Source: Oegoconia quadripuncta
Taxonomy: Eukaryota > Arthropoda > Insecta > Lepidoptera > Autostichidae
Reading direction: 5' to 3'
Length of the DNA stretch: 64,000 bases
Assembly (NCBI GenBank): GCA_949316235.1
Contig: OX438758.1
Location: forward strand, 4,745,731 to 4,809,730
The notes below the pieces were generated by a model that saw only the letters and a list, made by a program, of their open reading frames with translations, made no database searches and was not told the origin of the DNA. Positions 11,071 through 21,766 of the stretch are shown one piece after another. The translations under genes and the position numbers were made by a program. Each line of letters begins with the position of its first letter. Position 1 is the stretch's first letter.

Positions 11071-11794
11071 TCATACTAAAACATTAATTACTTTTAATAT
11101 ACAGCACCTTAAACAGCATTTACACTAACACAAAGGTTACGACCTTATATTAGTAAATAAGAAAACCTAATACATTAAATAAACGTTGTCGAAATATTTT
11201 ATAGTGAATTTAGATTTATTTACACATTTTTAAGATTAAACGCATTTTTATGATCTTTTCTTAAGCTTATTTACAGCTAAGCATTAGCCAAACATTTACT
11301 AAAGTTTTAACTCTGTTATCTTCTTATTTTATTGTTACTTTAAAGCTTTCAGCACTATTTAGATAAATAAAAATGTAATTTTATTACTATAGGTCATAAT
11401 TTGGCCATAAAACCATGAGTAGTATGATTATTTTCATTTGTGCGTTAGTATACTCATTATAGTAAATTTATGTCGCACGTGTCACGTTGTTGTCATGAAT
11501 AAACAGTGGAAAAAGACTAAGAGAACAGGTGGAGTAAAGAGAAAGATAAAACGGAATATTCAAACTTTATATCTGGTTTAAGTAATGAAAAACGTGTTCC
11601 AAACAATGATACTCTTGATACACAAAATACAGAACAATCGGTAGTTGTGTATGAGCCAAGCACTAGTCAAGAAGTTCCATCACGTGGTTCCGTAGTACAT
11701 TCAAGATTTGAAAATGAAAATTATTTTGCAGAAGTGTTATCAGAAGGTACCTACTTCTTTCTATAAATATATATAAAATAAAATAATCAGTTAT

Positions 11795-12070
11795 TTAAAA
11801 AGGAGTAGGTTCTCAATTCGTCGGAATCTTTTTTTTATTTATGTTACTCGATTACTCGAAGACGGCTTGACCGATTTCAAAAATTCATTTTGTGTTTGAA
11901 AGTGTGTACTTCATAGTTGGTCCCATTGTCACCAGGCCAGGATCTGATGATGGGATCCTGGATAAATCAAGGGAACTCTTCAAATATTATAGGCACACCT
12001 ATAGGGATTTGGGAGTTTTCTTTCGTAGCTGGTGCATTGCCTGCATGATGCACTAAAAAGAGTGAAATAA
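11795..12070 (+). repeat. Lepidoptera-type dispersed repeat in the intron
   Basis: The stretch begins AAAAAGGAGTAGGTTCTCAA and contains 'gttggtcccattgtcaccag', 'gggaactcttcaaatatta', then 'cattgcctgcatgatgcac'. The same repeat type stands at about 19.35-19.69 kb in a differently truncated form. It is a high-copy repeat I recognise from Lepidoptera. It sits between the first two exon-like blocks of the CACTA-like gene. Confidence 0.65.
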
Positions 12071-12108
12071 AAATATTTTTATAAAAAAATAAAACCAACT
12101 TCAAAAAA

Positions 12109-12232
12109 AAAACCACCAAAATGTAAGAAATAATGCTTCTAATACTGCATTCACACCAAATAACGTAAGTACTTACGTTATTTGGTGTGAATGCAGTATT
12201 AGAGGCATTATTTCTTACTTTTTGGTGGATTT
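12109..12232. repeat. 124-bp near-perfect palindrome with no loop
   Basis: The left arm ends taacgtaagt at 12170 and the right arm begins acttacgtta at 12171. The arms pair for about 62 bases with roughly two mismatches. As single strand it would fold into one long hairpin. It could be a fold-back MITE or a head-to-head duplicated fragment of the adjacent repeat. It starts in the run of A's that ends the Lepidoptera repeat. Confidence 0.92.
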
Positions 12233-14457
12233 TTTGTGTAAGAAATATTGTTTATTTAGGTGTTTTTAGTATTTCGTTACAATTGTTCAAATTATATAAC
12301 TTTACAGAATCTATTATCTCGAATTAGGTATAAACGAGTCACTTTAATATTTTTAGATGATAGTTCTACTGATGACGAAGAAATTTGTACCGAATACACG
12401 AAAAATATGATTTTAAAAGATAAAATAAGAAAATGGGCTCTTGTTAAAAACATACCTCAAAGTGCTTTAAAAGACTTATTAACAATATTGAATGATAGAT
12501 ACCCGGATACTTTGCCGATCCGAGAACTATACTTAAAACCCCCAGGGAAGTACACATTGAAGTGGTGGAACCTGGTCTATACTGGCACAATGGTATTACA
12601 GGTTCACTTGAAAGAATATTGGCGTCCGAAACTCTTGAGCAGATAACTCTGAATATAAATATGGATGGTTTGCCGATTTTCAACAGTTCTAAGAAAGAAT
12701 TTTTTCCAATACTGTGTATACACGAATTAAAAGAACAACCTTTTGTAATAGGTTTATATTACGGAGAACAAAAGCCGAAAAATTTAAATGACTGCCTAAA
12801 ACATTGTTATAAGTGATGTAAATTTATTGCTAAAAGAACACCTTACGATTGGTCATAAAGTAATTAAGGTGGTTGTTAGATGTTTTATTTGTGACTCACC
12901 TGCCAGAGCTTATATAAAGGGTAAGTTAGTATGTAAATAACTCGTATTTTTTATGTTTTATTAAAACAGCTGAAACAAAACAAATTTTATATTTGCAGGA
13001 GTCTGCAATTTCAACGGTAAACACGGCTGCTTGAAGTGCGTAACTGTTGGGGAATATTCTCATCAGTCTCATACCGTTGTTTTTCCTGACAGTAGATGTC
13101 CGAAAAGAACAGATGATCATTTTCGCAAGAAATTGTACGGGTCGCATCATAAAGTAGATTCACCATTACTGCAGCTACCCATAGATATTGTTGAAGATGT
13201 TCCAGTTGGTGACTCCTTACATTTATTAGATCTAGGTATAATGAAGAGGCTTTTGGTTGGATGGCGTGATGGTAATTTCGGCAAAAAAAATACCAAACTG
13301 TGCTCACGTGATATAGAAAGGGTATCAACTTTTTTGAATGAAACTCGTCTGCCTTCAGAAATCCACCGATCTATGAGAGGTTTGAATCATCTTGCTCACT
13401 GGAAAGCATCAGAATTCACAACGTTTTTTTTATTATTTGAGCATAATTATTTTGCCACAAGTTTTGAACGCCGAAGCGTTTTCTCATTTTCTATTTTTAT
13501 TTTGTGGTATAACTATATGTTCCCATGAAATGTATAAAACGCTTTTACCTTTGGCACAGGAACTTTTACTTTATTATGTTGATAATTATAAACATCATTA
13601 TGGAGCTGATTATATCACTAGCAATATGCATAATTTAGTTCACGTGGTCGATGAAGTTCAACGGTTTGGAGCACTTCACACCTTTAGTTCTTATCCCTTT
13701 GAAAACAAGCTATACTTGATTAAGAGAATGCTGAGAGAAGGGAAGAACCCATTGGCCCAGGTAGCAAAAAGACTAAGTGAGTTAGATGAAATACTGGCAA
13801 CCACTAACAAGAACAAAAAAAGCCATTCTGTTTTAATAAAAAGTAAAAAAAATTACTTTGAGATACACTTGGAAGATTTCAAACTGTCTACTAAAAACAA
13901 AGATAAGTATTTTATGACTAAAGATAATGAAATTATTGAATTGAAGGAAATTTATAACAATAACAACGAAATTGAATTGCATGGATTTCAAAATAAGGAG
14001 CTTGAGAATATGTGTGAAAAACCTATGAAATCCTGTTATTTTCACATATATAAATCCAAAATAAACCAAGGTGTGCGAAATTTAAAATGTTTAAGAGCAA
14101 AAGATGTAAAATTCAAATATGTTTGTACTGCATACCAACACGAGCTCTATTTTGTACCATTGTTACACATTTTAATGACCAGTTAGTAATAGCAAATTAA
14201 TTTTAGCATTAATGATTTTATCTGTTAAGGGTACAACGAATGGCCCACTCAGACAAGTGACAGTAAGTGTCCGTAACATTTTAATTCACATGAAGTGTCA
14301 TGAATCTATTTCTGCCGTTCAATTAATTCCCTTGCTATCCTTTAATATTACAATATTACAATTACAAACAATTGACACATTAGTCACTTCTCTGAGTGTG
14401 ACCGTAAGCAAATTAATTGATATCAGCTATGAGGCATTGCTCAATTATTTATTATAA

Positions 14458-15130
14458 ATAAAAGAAATTTTGCTTAATCAGAGTATATTTATTTTGGACT
14501 TGTCACAGGTACATTATTTTTAGAATTTTTACCAGACAAGACATTTTACAAAGTGAACTTTCCATTGAAATAATATACCTATTATAACGAAATATACCTA
14601 CACGGTGTAATAAAAAATCAGTACCTTCCCAGTAGAAGATTGTTGTCCCCATATCATAAATATAAAGATGGTCAACTCTATATTTCGAAATAAAAATCAG
14701 CTGTTTCAAACATTATAGTCAATATCATTATACCTACTTATCCAAAATCTACATTTCCTACGAAACAGTTGTTTTTTTATTTTCGAGATATAGAGTTGAC
14801 CTCACAGATAGTCAAAGTTGTTCAATTATAGACAGCATAGGATACAATAAGATAACATAATTAGCATAATGTCAATGTACTTAATGCCCGCAGTACTTAC
14901 TGTATTTTGTTGTAAATACAAAAGTTTTAAGAAATATTACAAAAAATGGGCAGTCTAGCTGCTAGCAATTAATAATCACTAAAAAATTCAAATCAGAGAA
15001 AAGAAACTAAATAGCATTGTTATTACTTAATAACAATATTATTAATATTGTTATTAGCTCAGCTACGAATCTTATATTTCTATTTTTGATGTAGTAAATC
15101 AGATTTGATCAATAGTAACAAGGAAAAAAT
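14458..15130. other. No recognised gene; AT-rich
   Basis: Short open frames only. The phrase 'atatagagttgacc' at about 14791 and its inverse complement near 14670-14684 ('ggtcaactctatat') mark a possible ~130-bp element with inverted ends. No domains were recognised. Confidence 0.3.
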
Positions 15131-15132
15131 AA

Positions 15133-15232
15133 AAACAGCCAACAGTGCTGGGGTTAGAACCGTGGACCTACGATTTGCAATGCAGGCGCTCACATAAATG
15201 CGCCAACTGACTAGCTGAACATCCTGTTGAAA
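15133..15232 (-). repeat. tRNA-Ala-like SINE head or tRNA pseudogene
   Basis: On the minus strand there is an A-box-like TAGCTAGTCAGTTGGCGCA, an anticodon-loop-like ATTGCAA (anticodon TGC) and a B-box-like GGTTCTAACCCCAGCA. The arms do not all pair and the D-arm is distorted. I therefore read it as a tRNA-derived SINE promoter or a pseudogene rather than a working tRNA. Confidence 0.45.
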
Positions 15233-15450
15233 TTAGTTATCATATGATTTTCTATTGCTTTGACGCAGCTAGACATCATCCTCAGCAACCGCACGTATTA
15301 ACAAATAAAGGGTAGTTTACAAAAAATATTACAGAGAATAAAAATCTAGCCAGTAGTGCCAAGATTATAGTTCACTTCACGTCATACTTACTTTCGAGTT
15401 ATTGAATTTTATAAATATCTACTTACCAGTTATACATAATATATATTATT

Positions 15451-15796
15451 ATGTCTCATTTAACAGATTTTGTGAAAGCTAAAATAATAGTGCGTTGGGA
15501 GGACAACTACAGCATAAGAAGTATATCTAGAGAATTTGCATGCAGCTGGAATCCACAAGTATAAGCTGGCCAAAAAAATTTAACTAACCGAAGCTCATCG
15601 ACAAGCTAGAATGAGATTCGCCTCAAACTATCTTAATTTTGATTGGGAGAACGAGATCGTTATTTTTACTGATGAAAGCTTTAAATCTGATGATGATGGC
15701 AGAAAAATATTGTGGAGAAGACCTGGCGAACGTTATAAGCCTCAAAATGTTTTGCCATTGAGAACCAGTGGTAAGATATTATATTGTTTAAATTAA
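15451..15796 (+). pseudogene. Internally deleted Tc1-like transposase
   Basis: The N-terminal 30 codons from ATG 15451 (MSHLTDFVKAKIIVRWEDNY) resemble a Tc1 helix-turn-helix start and stop at about 15562. The frame resumes near 15583 with LTEAHRQARMRFASNYL, then IVIFTDESF (first catalytic Asp) and ILWRRPGERYKPQNV. The middle of the protein and everything after the first catalytic motif are missing. It lies immediately to the left of Harbinger copy B. Confidence 0.7.
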
Positions 15797-15915
15797 AAAG
15801 TAGGTAATATTTTATAGGATTTTTTAATCTTTAAATTAAATATTTATTTAAAGAAATTTTTATTTTTACAATGAAAATTTTAGTTAGCAGCTCAATTAAA
15901 ATTATATTTCAATAT

Positions 15916-18874
15916 TTAATATTTATAACAGTGATATACCTCTAATTTATGCAATGATGAATTGGTTGCATGCCCTATAGAAGAATTAGAATCATTTTCT
16001 GGTGGCATGACGTAATATGGACTTGCTGATTGATAACCTCGTTGCGTCATAGTATCATTGGAATAATTGATTGCTGATGTTGTAGTAGAATTTGAGTTAT
16101 TATCTGGTGACAAACTGTTGGAGTATTCGTTGGCTGTTGTTACAAAGTTTGATGTCGACGTTGTGCCTGTTGAAGTTGGCGCGGAGAGATCCATGGCAAT
16201 TTGCAATACTTTAGAACGAAATAATAGTTTTTGATAACTGTTGAAAGATTTTAGTATTGGACCTAGAGAATTAAAAAATGACAAATCGTCAGGGCTTATG
16301 TCCGGCATATTCTTGTCCAACAAATCAACCAACTTTTTCTCAAACGCGGAGCTCTCTTGTACCCGTTCATTCTTCCTCTTCCGAGCCCATGTTGGTTTAT
16401 GTTGGTCAGCCAACAGAGTAGAGTTTTGAGAAGAACCAGAAATGTCGCCACTAATCGCTACGTGAGCTAGTGTTTCAGATGAACTTGATTGCTCATTAAT
16501 GTCGACCATAGATTCTGAAATTTCGTTTTCAGTAGTACGATCAAGGAAGTTTAATTCTTTGAAAAAAATGTATTTTGTAACGGTTTTAGTCCCACTACCG
16601 GATGGTGTTTTTTTCATATTAGCTTTGGTTTTGAAATACCCGTCTCTTGCAGATTTCCACCTTTGACGTAAAAGCTTATCTGAAACAAAAAGAAGTGAAT
16701 TATCAATTGGCAATAATACTATTTTGTGTGACATACCTTCCAACCTGCACTTTTTATTATTCCTGTCCTACTTTTTACTAGTTCTAATAATTATATATTT
16801 TTTCAGGTTCTTAGTAACTGGGAACACTTACTCTGATCTACAAGTCACATACAGAATGGGAGTTACTACTATCAGCAAAATCGTCAAGGAAGTTTGCTGT
16901 GAGATATGGGAAAAACTACGTGAAGAATGCATTCCTCAACCGACAACACAAATTTGGCAACGTATTAGTGCAGAGTTTGAGATGTATGCAAACTTTCCTA
17001 ACTGTTGTGGGGTAATAGACGGTAAACATGTACGCATAGTTAATCCCGCAGGCGGAGGATCAATGTTTTACAATTATAAACATTTTTATTCTATTGTCCT
17101 TCTGGCAATGTGTGATGCCAACTATTGCTTTACTTATGTCAACATTGGTTCTTGCGGTAAAAACTCAGATTCTACTATATTCCAAAACAGTGTACTATTT
17201 CAACAGTTAGAAAGAAATAATTTAGGATTACCGGCTCCAAAGTACTTACCAGGATCTACTATTGTGGCACCTCATATAATACTTGGTGATGGCGCATTTG
17301 GTATATCGAACTATGTGATGAAACCTTATCTTCGAAATGATATGAACCACAAACAGAAGATATTCAACTACCGTCTAAGTCGTGCAAGAAGGTACATAGA
17401 ATGTACATTTGGAATATTATCAAACAAATTTAGAGTGTTTCACACTCCAATGAACGCTAGCTTCCCCAACGCAAAAACTATAGTTAAAGCTTGTTGTGTA
17501 TTACACAATTTCATCAGAGTGCGAGACGGCTACAATGAAAATGACTTATTAAGCATTAGTGGTTTGACTGACATGAATCTTCAGCCATTTTCTAGAACAG
17601 GAAATACACTACGGGAAGTGTTTGCCGATTACTTTATATCGCCTGCTGGCAGCGTTTCGTGGCAAGCAGACATCTATTCTAGAGGTACCTAGTACCTATT
17701 TGAATCCATGGGGTGGAATTGAATTCATTGGCGTCCTTTTAAGTATAGACTATATCTTCAAGAAAAGAGTGTACTCTTTCTTAAAAGGCCGGCAACGCAC
17801 CTGCGAAACCCTTGGTGTTGTGGGTGTTCATGGGCGGCGGTGATCACTTACCATCAGGTGACCCGCCTGCTCGTTTCTATGACTAATCCGCAAGCAGCTA
17901 CTTGTGACTAACACAATATGTACTTTGAGTCCTACCTTCCCCTGTACATAGGGTTGCCATCTGCTAAAATAAAAAAGCCGGACTCTGTGCTATAAAAGTC
18001 CGGACATTTTACCCTAACAGCGGGACATTACCTTCTTTAATAGCCAAACATAATTTTTATAAAGCCATATGGGACGTACCTATGATTTTAATTTTGGTCA
18101 TAATTTTTATGATAATAAAAAGTTTTCTACATGTTAAATAACAGAAATATTCAATATATACAATTCCAGTAATAAGTCTTATTTTTTCACTATTTGGCAT
18201 GTAGGTATACTATAACAAAAACAGATTAAAATTTTTGAGTTTTCTGTTTGTAATATTACAATCAAACCTAATACAATTGGAATTCATAACAAAACATAAC
18301 CCTATTTATATAAAAACTTACATAAAATTAACCATTTTGTGGATCGCATTATACTAATAAAAAGCCTAAAAAAAGCCGCACAGGCCGGACATATAAATAT
18401 TTAGCCGGACATGATTACAAAAAGCCAAACACGTCCGGCTAAAGCCGGACAAATGGCAACCCTACCTCTACACCACTTTGTACACCAAAATACTGATGTT
18501 GTTTGATGTTTAATTGTTAATTTTGTTACCAAGTTGCCTTCTATTGCAGTTTTATTAACGGACTGCATGAAAAATGCGTGCTCCAACAAGTTAAAATTAA
18601 TACCAATGAGTTCAATCTTACCCTATACCTACACGTTTAACGACGACTTTATAGCAACATAATATAAATGTAATTAACAAAAATAAAAATTATAGCATAC
18701 CATACCTTTGTCTTTCTTTATGTAATTTTCTCCAAAGATTGCTTCTCCAACTTCTTCCCAAGCTTTATTTTTTGCGTCTTTGTTTTTGTATAATTCGTCC
18801 GATGCATCCCATAACAATGGTCGACAGCGAACTTCTTCTATCAATCGACCAGTATCGATGTAATTCGCATTCAT
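15916..18874 (-). CDS. MADF-BESS DNA-binding protein of Harbinger copy B (two exons)
   Basis: Exon 1 runs 18874-18706 (MNANYIDTGRLIEEVRCRPL...) and ends AAAG|GTATGG. Exon 2 runs 16679-15916 after acceptor TTTTTGTTTCAG. Splicing gives ...KKDKDKLLRQRWKSARDGYFK..., a continuous MADF domain (PLLWDASDELYKNKD... then ...LRQRWKSARDGYF). A BESS-like motif follows (DDLSFFNSLGPILKSFN). The tail is Ser/Thr/Asn-rich. Reading frames are open in both exons. Upstream in-frame ATGs at about 18894 and beyond would extend the N-terminus. The intron contains T exon 2, a LINE tail and a hAT MITE. Confidence 0.8.
16809..17692 (+). CDS. Harbinger DDE transposase exon 2, copy B (exon 1 missing)
   Basis: Acceptor TTTTTTCAG at 16808 opens an exon encoding FLVTGNTYSDLQVTYRMG..., the second and larger part of the transposase. 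Motifs: NCCGVIDGKHVRIVNP, NIGSCGKNSDSTIF, IILGDGAFGISNYVMKPYL and NYRLSRARRYIECTFGIL. Copies A and C have GAYG and GDEAF where this one has GSCG and GDGAF. The Glu-to-Gly change in the third motif may matter if that Glu is catalytic. The frame is open to a stop at 17692. Exon 1 should lie left of 15916 and is absent, so no complete protein can be made. Confidence 0.82.
17700..17885 (+). repeat. LINE 3' tail fragment
   Basis: The frame reads FKKRVYSFLKGRQRTCETL..VGVHGRR and is followed by 'tcacttaccatcaggtgacc' and 'ctgctcgttt'. The same C-terminus and tail occur at 39.5-39.65 kb on the minus strand in a longer copy. A 5'-truncated LINE or a SINE using its tail, inserted just after T exon 2. 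Confidence 0.75.
17949..18464. mobile_element. hAT-type MITE, 8-bp TSD
   Basis: The left end TAGGGTTGCCATCTG matches the right end inverse TAGGGTTGCCATTTG. Flanks are CCTGTACA (17941-17948) and CCTCTACA (18465-18472), an 8-bp duplication with one change, as expected for hAT transposition. GCCGGAC/GTCCGGC motifs are repeated near both ends. No open frame. It is inserted inside the M intron of Harbinger copy B. Confidence 0.8.
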
Positions 18875-19103
18875 TTTGGCGACAACAGTACGCATGCGCG
18901 CGTCCAACCGGCGAGACTGTGCAACGCACACTGAGCACAAATGACTCCTCACCCGCGCGCGGTTGAAAAGCGCGGCCGAATTGCCGTCAGCGCAGGCCAA
19001 CCGCGCGTGTTGGTTAAACTATGTAACGATCCAAGAGACGCAAAGCTCGTGGCCCGCAACGCTTACCAACCGCGCTGGCGAAAGCGTCACTGTAAAACCA
19101 GCC

Positions 19104-19340
19104 TAAGCGTGGAGTACAGTCGCGTACATCTAATGTTGAGACTTTCATACAATATTTTTATTTATTATCATTATTCAGTTGTGATGATTATTTATGACAA
19201 ATATATTATAGGAAATGTGTAAAAATACCATGGCGATCAATTTAGTGCAATTTATTCATGGTTTAGTTTTAATTCGAAAAATTGAATATTGTTATGTTGT
19301 GCGATAAAGTAGTAATTGATTGATTGATTGAATTTGATGT
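19104..19340. other. AT-rich unannotated stretch between copy B and a repeat
   Basis: No coding signal. It begins with the TAA next to the copy B end and runs into the Lepidoptera-type repeat. Confidence 0.3.
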
Positions 19341-19740
19341 ATACAAACTGAAAGATGGTCTAGTCCATGATGAATCGAGAGAACTCCTCACATATTATAT
19401 GTATACACATACCGATTTTGGTATTTTCAGCAACAAGTCAAGCATTTGCATTCACAAAGTATAATTTGGTGAAGAACCGACTTCAAAAAAGGAGGAGGTT
19501 CTCAATTCGGTTGTATTTTTTCGTATGTCTATTACGCGACATCTTCACCGATTGTGAACCGATTTTGATGATTATTTTTTATTGAATAGGATATATCCCG
19601 AGGTTGGTCCCATTTAAATTTGGTGAAGATTGATATCATGTGCGTAATGGGTAGTAGAGAGCTAGGGAGAGTAGGCTTAGTGAAAATAGAACCAAATTGA
19701 ACTTTTGGTTCTATTTCCACTATTATTTCTTTTAGCTCAT
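19341..19740 (+). repeat. Lepidoptera-type dispersed repeat, second copy
   Basis: Contains 'aaaggaggaggttctcaatt', 'cggttgtattttttcgtatg', 'gaaccgattttgatgatta' and 'cgaggttggtcccatttaaa'. It is related to 11795-12070. In this copy the block with 'agagaactcctcacatatta' comes before the core instead of after it, so the segments are permuted or the sequence is two adjacent copies. Confidence 0.65.
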
Positions 19741-19876
19741 TTATAGGATATGTAGGTAATTTAGTGAACCCTGATTTCTGGGCTCACCAATAGGAATAAA
19801 ACAAATATTACATACATGAAAATTTAATAAAAATAAAAACATTAAAAAAAAAAATATATAAACCTAAACTAAACCT

Positions 19877-20126
19877 AGTTATGTAACCACAACCTGTACG
19901 AACAGTGCTGGTGAGAGCATAAAAGCTGTAAGCTCAGCAGTTGAGGTAACATGACTCCATGGGAGAGTCGAGATAAGGATAGAGTAGCGTTTTGTTTATT
20001 TTAGCCCTAAGTCACATTCATTGTCGCGCATCGAATCTGTGCACATGTCTCATTGATTAAAAATTATTAAAAATTATAATTTTATTTGTTTTTAAAAACA
20101 TAATTTCGGGCTCCCGAAACTTAACT
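19877..20126 (+). repeat. 5' LTR of the gypsy element
   Basis: 250 bp, AGTTATG...TTAACT, the AGT...ACT style of insect errantiviruses. It is longer than the 3' LTR because of AT-rich bases around 20060-20100. The transcription start and poly(A) site were not assigned. The primer-binding site follows at 20126. Confidence 0.9.
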
Positions 20127-20625
20127 GGCGCAGCCGGGTAGGATTCGCTCAATCTGGCTGTGTCGTCCTTCGCGCGATTTTGGACTCTGAATCGTACAAA
20201 TCGTGTAAAGTGTCGGCGCGAATGTCAAGCGAATTCTGCGAACCAAAGAAATAAGTTTATAGTGAAGGAACCCTGAATGAATTCTGGACATGAGTGCTAT
20301 AATTGGCTGGTGAGTAGAACTTTTCGCCTTCCATTCCTTGTATGCACCATATCCTACTTGTTGCATTTGAAATTAGACCTTTTTCGATGCGAAACGTAAT
20401 CTGGTTTAACTTAGTTTAATAGTAATTATAGAACGATTGAAGTAAATTATATGAAAAGTGAATAAACTGCTAATTTTGGAATAAATAAGTAATTAAAGTA
20501 CATTGTGTGAATTTTGAAATAAGGTTATATTTTGTGTTATTTTAATGTCAGTAATAACTAATTAATTGTGTTAATTGTATTTAATTGTATTATTTTAATT
20601 TAATTGTGTGTAATTGTGCCCAAAA

Positions 20626-21075
20626 ATGGCGGAGATCAATTTAATACCCAGCGAGTTTTTGAAAATTATCCCCTTATTTAGTGGAGATAAAAGACAATTA
20701 AATCTCTTTTTACGTAAATGTGAATATATAATTGATAAATTTAGAGGTAATGATGTTCAAAATAGTTACCTCATGCAAATAATTACGAGCCGACTCACGG
20801 ACAATGCAGCTGCGCTTATCAGTGAGCGCGACGATGTTGAGACGTGGTCAGAGGTCAAGGCCTTGCTAATACAACATTTTGGAGATCCGCGCAGCGAGGA
20901 ATGTATCGCTATACATTTAGAAAGCTTAAAAATTCGGCCGGGTGAATCTTACCTTGATTTTTGTAATCGCATCCAATCAGTCAGATCAAGTTTAATCTCA
21001 AAAGTAAATTTAATTGGCGATGATAATTTGCGATCTAGTAAAATTATAATATATAATCAGTCTGATTCGGATATA
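20626..21075 (+). pseudogene. gypsy gag, N-terminal part
   Basis: ATG at 20626 opens MAEINLIPSEFLKIIPLFSG, followed by a helical capsid-like region with ETWSEVKALLIQHFGDPRSE, typical of errantivirus Gag. Near 21050-21080 the capsid sequence ends abruptly and the frame runs into an unrelated reading, while the Gag C-terminus continues in another frame at 21078. A deletion and frame change therefore cuts Gag. The product would be an incomplete capsid protein. Confidence 0.8.
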
Positions 21076-21077
21076 AT

Positions 21078-21764
21078 ATGCCTATGTCCAACAGTGGGCA
21101 ACAAGGTTTTGGTTTCAGAACACCGTATTTACCTAATCCTCAAGCAAATTTTAAATTCGGAATTCCACCAAGCAAACAATTTAATTTGCCACCTCCTAAC
21201 CGGCAATTACAGCAATTTAATAATAATCACCGTCAACCCCAACAATTTAATTACCGTCCGCCATATTCACCCCCTCAGTATGGGAGTGGCCCACAACCTA
21301 TGGGCTATCGTCCCCCTCAATTTGGGTTTAGACCATCCGGGTTACAACCACTACCACCCATGCGTCCCCAACAATTTGGGCAACCACAAGGATATAGGCC
21401 ACCGCAACAGAACCCTCCTAATTATTTCCCCGATGTGTCTATGCGCACCGCGCCACCGTTGAGACAAGGTTTCCGTGTAAACGAAACTGAGCTATATGAC
21501 AATGAGGAATATGCCGATTATTATACTGAGTCGTATTGCGAGGAAGACCAATGTGCCTACTATGAATACGCGCCTTATAGCGTAGATTGTAATATGCATG
21601 CGACTTACTATGATAAGCAGACGCCTACGTCACCCGGGCAGCCGGACGAGCCCGATAAGCCCGACTCGTCTCGAGTTTCACACCGGCAGTCGAACTCTGA
21701 TAATAATAAACAACAGGTAGAAAATTTTTATATAGGAGCCTCCACAGAGCTAAAGAAATTATAG
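21078..21764 (+). pseudogene. gypsy gag, Pro/Gln-rich C-terminal part
   Basis: 228 codons in a frame different from the N-terminal part. Rich in Pro, Gln, Asn, Tyr and Phe with repeated 'RPPQFG'-like units (GYRPPQFGFRPSG, MRPQQFGQPQGYRPPQQ), then an acidic Tyr-rich segment. Zinc knuckles are not visible, which is usual in this clade. The disordered Arg/Pro-rich tail probably does the RNA binding. It ends two bases before the pol frame, consistent with pol being reached by frameshifting. Confidence 0.7.
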
Positions 21765-21766
21765 AA

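Larger units (their letters stand above)
11496..14457 (+). pseudogene. Decayed multi-exon transposase, probably CACTA/EnSpm-like
   Basis: Exon-like blocks are: 11496-11749 (frameshifted near 11560, ending ENYFAEVLSEG before GTACCT); 12352-12816 with a frame change near 12560; 13000-13400 after a TTTGCAG; and on to 14186. Motifs are LHLLDLGIMKRLLVGWRDG, the WKASEF block, then YGADYITSNMHNLVHVVDEV and FSSYPFENKLYLIKRMLREG. The order (short linker, 'WKA.E.', 'N.H.L.H...D', 'F..FPFEN') is that of TnpD/DUF4218-type transposases found in arthropod CACTA-like elements. Three frameshifts make it dead. The DDE part may be missing. The final open frame 14212-14457 has no recognised motif and may be unrelated. 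Confidence 0.5.
15850..19103 (+). mobile_element. PIF/Harbinger element, copy B (left end lost)
   Basis: The right end reads ...GTCACTGTAAAACCAGCC at 19103 and is followed by TAA, a likely target duplication. No matching left end (expected GGCTGGTTTTACAG...) is present to the left, and T exon 1 is missing, so the left part has been lost. The right subterminal region (18880-19100) is CpG-rich as in copy A. M (both exons) and T exon 2 survive with good splice sites. A hAT MITE and a LINE tail are inserted in the M intron. Confidence 0.72.

Noticed and set aside
15133..15232. Functional tRNA-Ala gene
   Set aside because: A- and B-box-like words are present, but the D and acceptor arms do not pair properly, so a SINE head or pseudogene is more likely.
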